A stretch of 6,776 nt of DNA from Eubacteriales Family XIII. Incertae Sedis bacterium (GTDB taxonomy: Bacteria > Bacillota > Clostridia > Peptostreptococcales > Anaerovoracaceae): the NCBI GenBank assembly GCA_031269205.1, contig JAISZM010000151.1, forward strand, positions 1 to 6,776, given 5' to 3'. Shown piece after piece: positions 6,615-6,776 of this stretch. The position numbers and the translations under genes were made by a program. The stretch's first letter is position 1; every line of letters starts with the position of its first letter. Under the pieces are notes generated by a model that worked only from the letters and a program-made list of their open reading frames with translations, was not told the DNA's origin and did no database searches.

Positions 6615-6776
6615 CTACCTCCTCGGGGCCGACACGGTGAACCCCAGTCTCTCATTCGCGGCCGCACGCGCCCAGCTGTCCGCCTCAAATATGTCCTCCA
6701 CGCCGCGAATCAGCTCCGGCGTGTGCGCGTCGATGACGTACTCAAGCGTGCCGATGATGTCCACGAACTGTATCTT
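6615..6776 (-). CDS. dxr: 1-deoxy-D-xylulose 5-phosphate reductoisomerase, C-terminal fragment
   Basis: The last 53 codons, running in from the right edge, encode FVDIIGTLEYVIDAHTPE, then a DIFEADSWARAAANERLG segment and a TAG stop at 6615-6617. The pattern (F-x-D-I near the start, then hxP, then eDI-x-EAD-x-WAR-x-x-A) is the characteristic C-terminal helical domain of Dxr/IspC, which converts DXP to MEP with NADPH in the first committed step of the MEP pathway. Catalytic and cofactor sites lie outside the window. The position immediately before rseP and ispG agrees with the common dxr-rseP-ispG order and strengthens the call. The 3' end of the gene also carries the rseP ribosome binding site. 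Confidence 0.9.
   Translation of the reverse strand, partial: KIQFVDIIGTLEYVIDAHTPELIRGVEDIFEADSWARAAANERLGFTVSAPRR
6618..6623 (-). promoter_or_regulatory. Ribosome binding site that decides the TTG start of rseP
   Basis: AGGAGG on the minus strand, within the last sense codons of dxr (two Arg AGG codons), sits 6 bases before the TTG at 6609-6611. This is the best-placed strong ribosome binding site for rseP and supports the non-ATG start. Termination of dxr translation 3 bases before the TTG suggests coupling. Confidence 0.8.

Overview
The window reads as a chromosomal segment of a fairly GC-rich bacterium, most likely an anaerobic member of the Bacillota (Clostridia-like). This placement rests on the gene order dxr-rseP-ispG, strong AGGAGG-type ribosome binding sites and protein style. 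It is an inference; no rRNA or other phylogenetic marker is present.

Layout. At the left edge is the 3' end of a plus-strand gene, probably the cytoplasmic tail of a CPA1-type Na+/H+ antiporter (2-370). It converges on a minus-strand AlkD-like DNA alkylation repair gene (405-1142). A 337-base divergent intergenic region follows. It is dominated by a roughly 144-bp imperfect palindrome with ACTATTCAGT/ACTGAATAGT ends (1214-1357), nested in a wider inverted repeat (1204-1389) that looks like a non-coding mobile or MITE-type element. A single large plus-strand gene (1489-4305) encodes a membrane hybrid sensor histidine kinase: Cache-type sensor, HAMP, HisKA, HATPase and two receiver domains. It ends tail to tail with ispG, overlapping it by 6 bases. 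The right third is a minus-strand operon read right to left: the 3' end of dxr (6615-6776), rseP (5577-6611, TTG start) and ispG (4300-5580). These genes are joined by a 3-base gap and a 4-base ATGA overlap.

How the genes work together. dxr and ispG are steps of the MEP (non-mevalonate) isoprenoid pathway. The site-2 protease gene between them is a common arrangement that links isoprenoid synthesis to envelope proteolysis. The alkylation repair protein, the antiporter tail and the hybrid kinase have no evident functional link to this operon or to each other. The kinase has no response regulator or HPt partner in the window, and its codon use differs visibly from ispG, so with the repeat beside it this part of the window may be a later insertion.

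No clearly new multi-gene system is visible. The points most worth a second look are the large palindrome upstream of the kinase and an approximately 30-residue insertion in IspG between its iron-sulfur cysteines.
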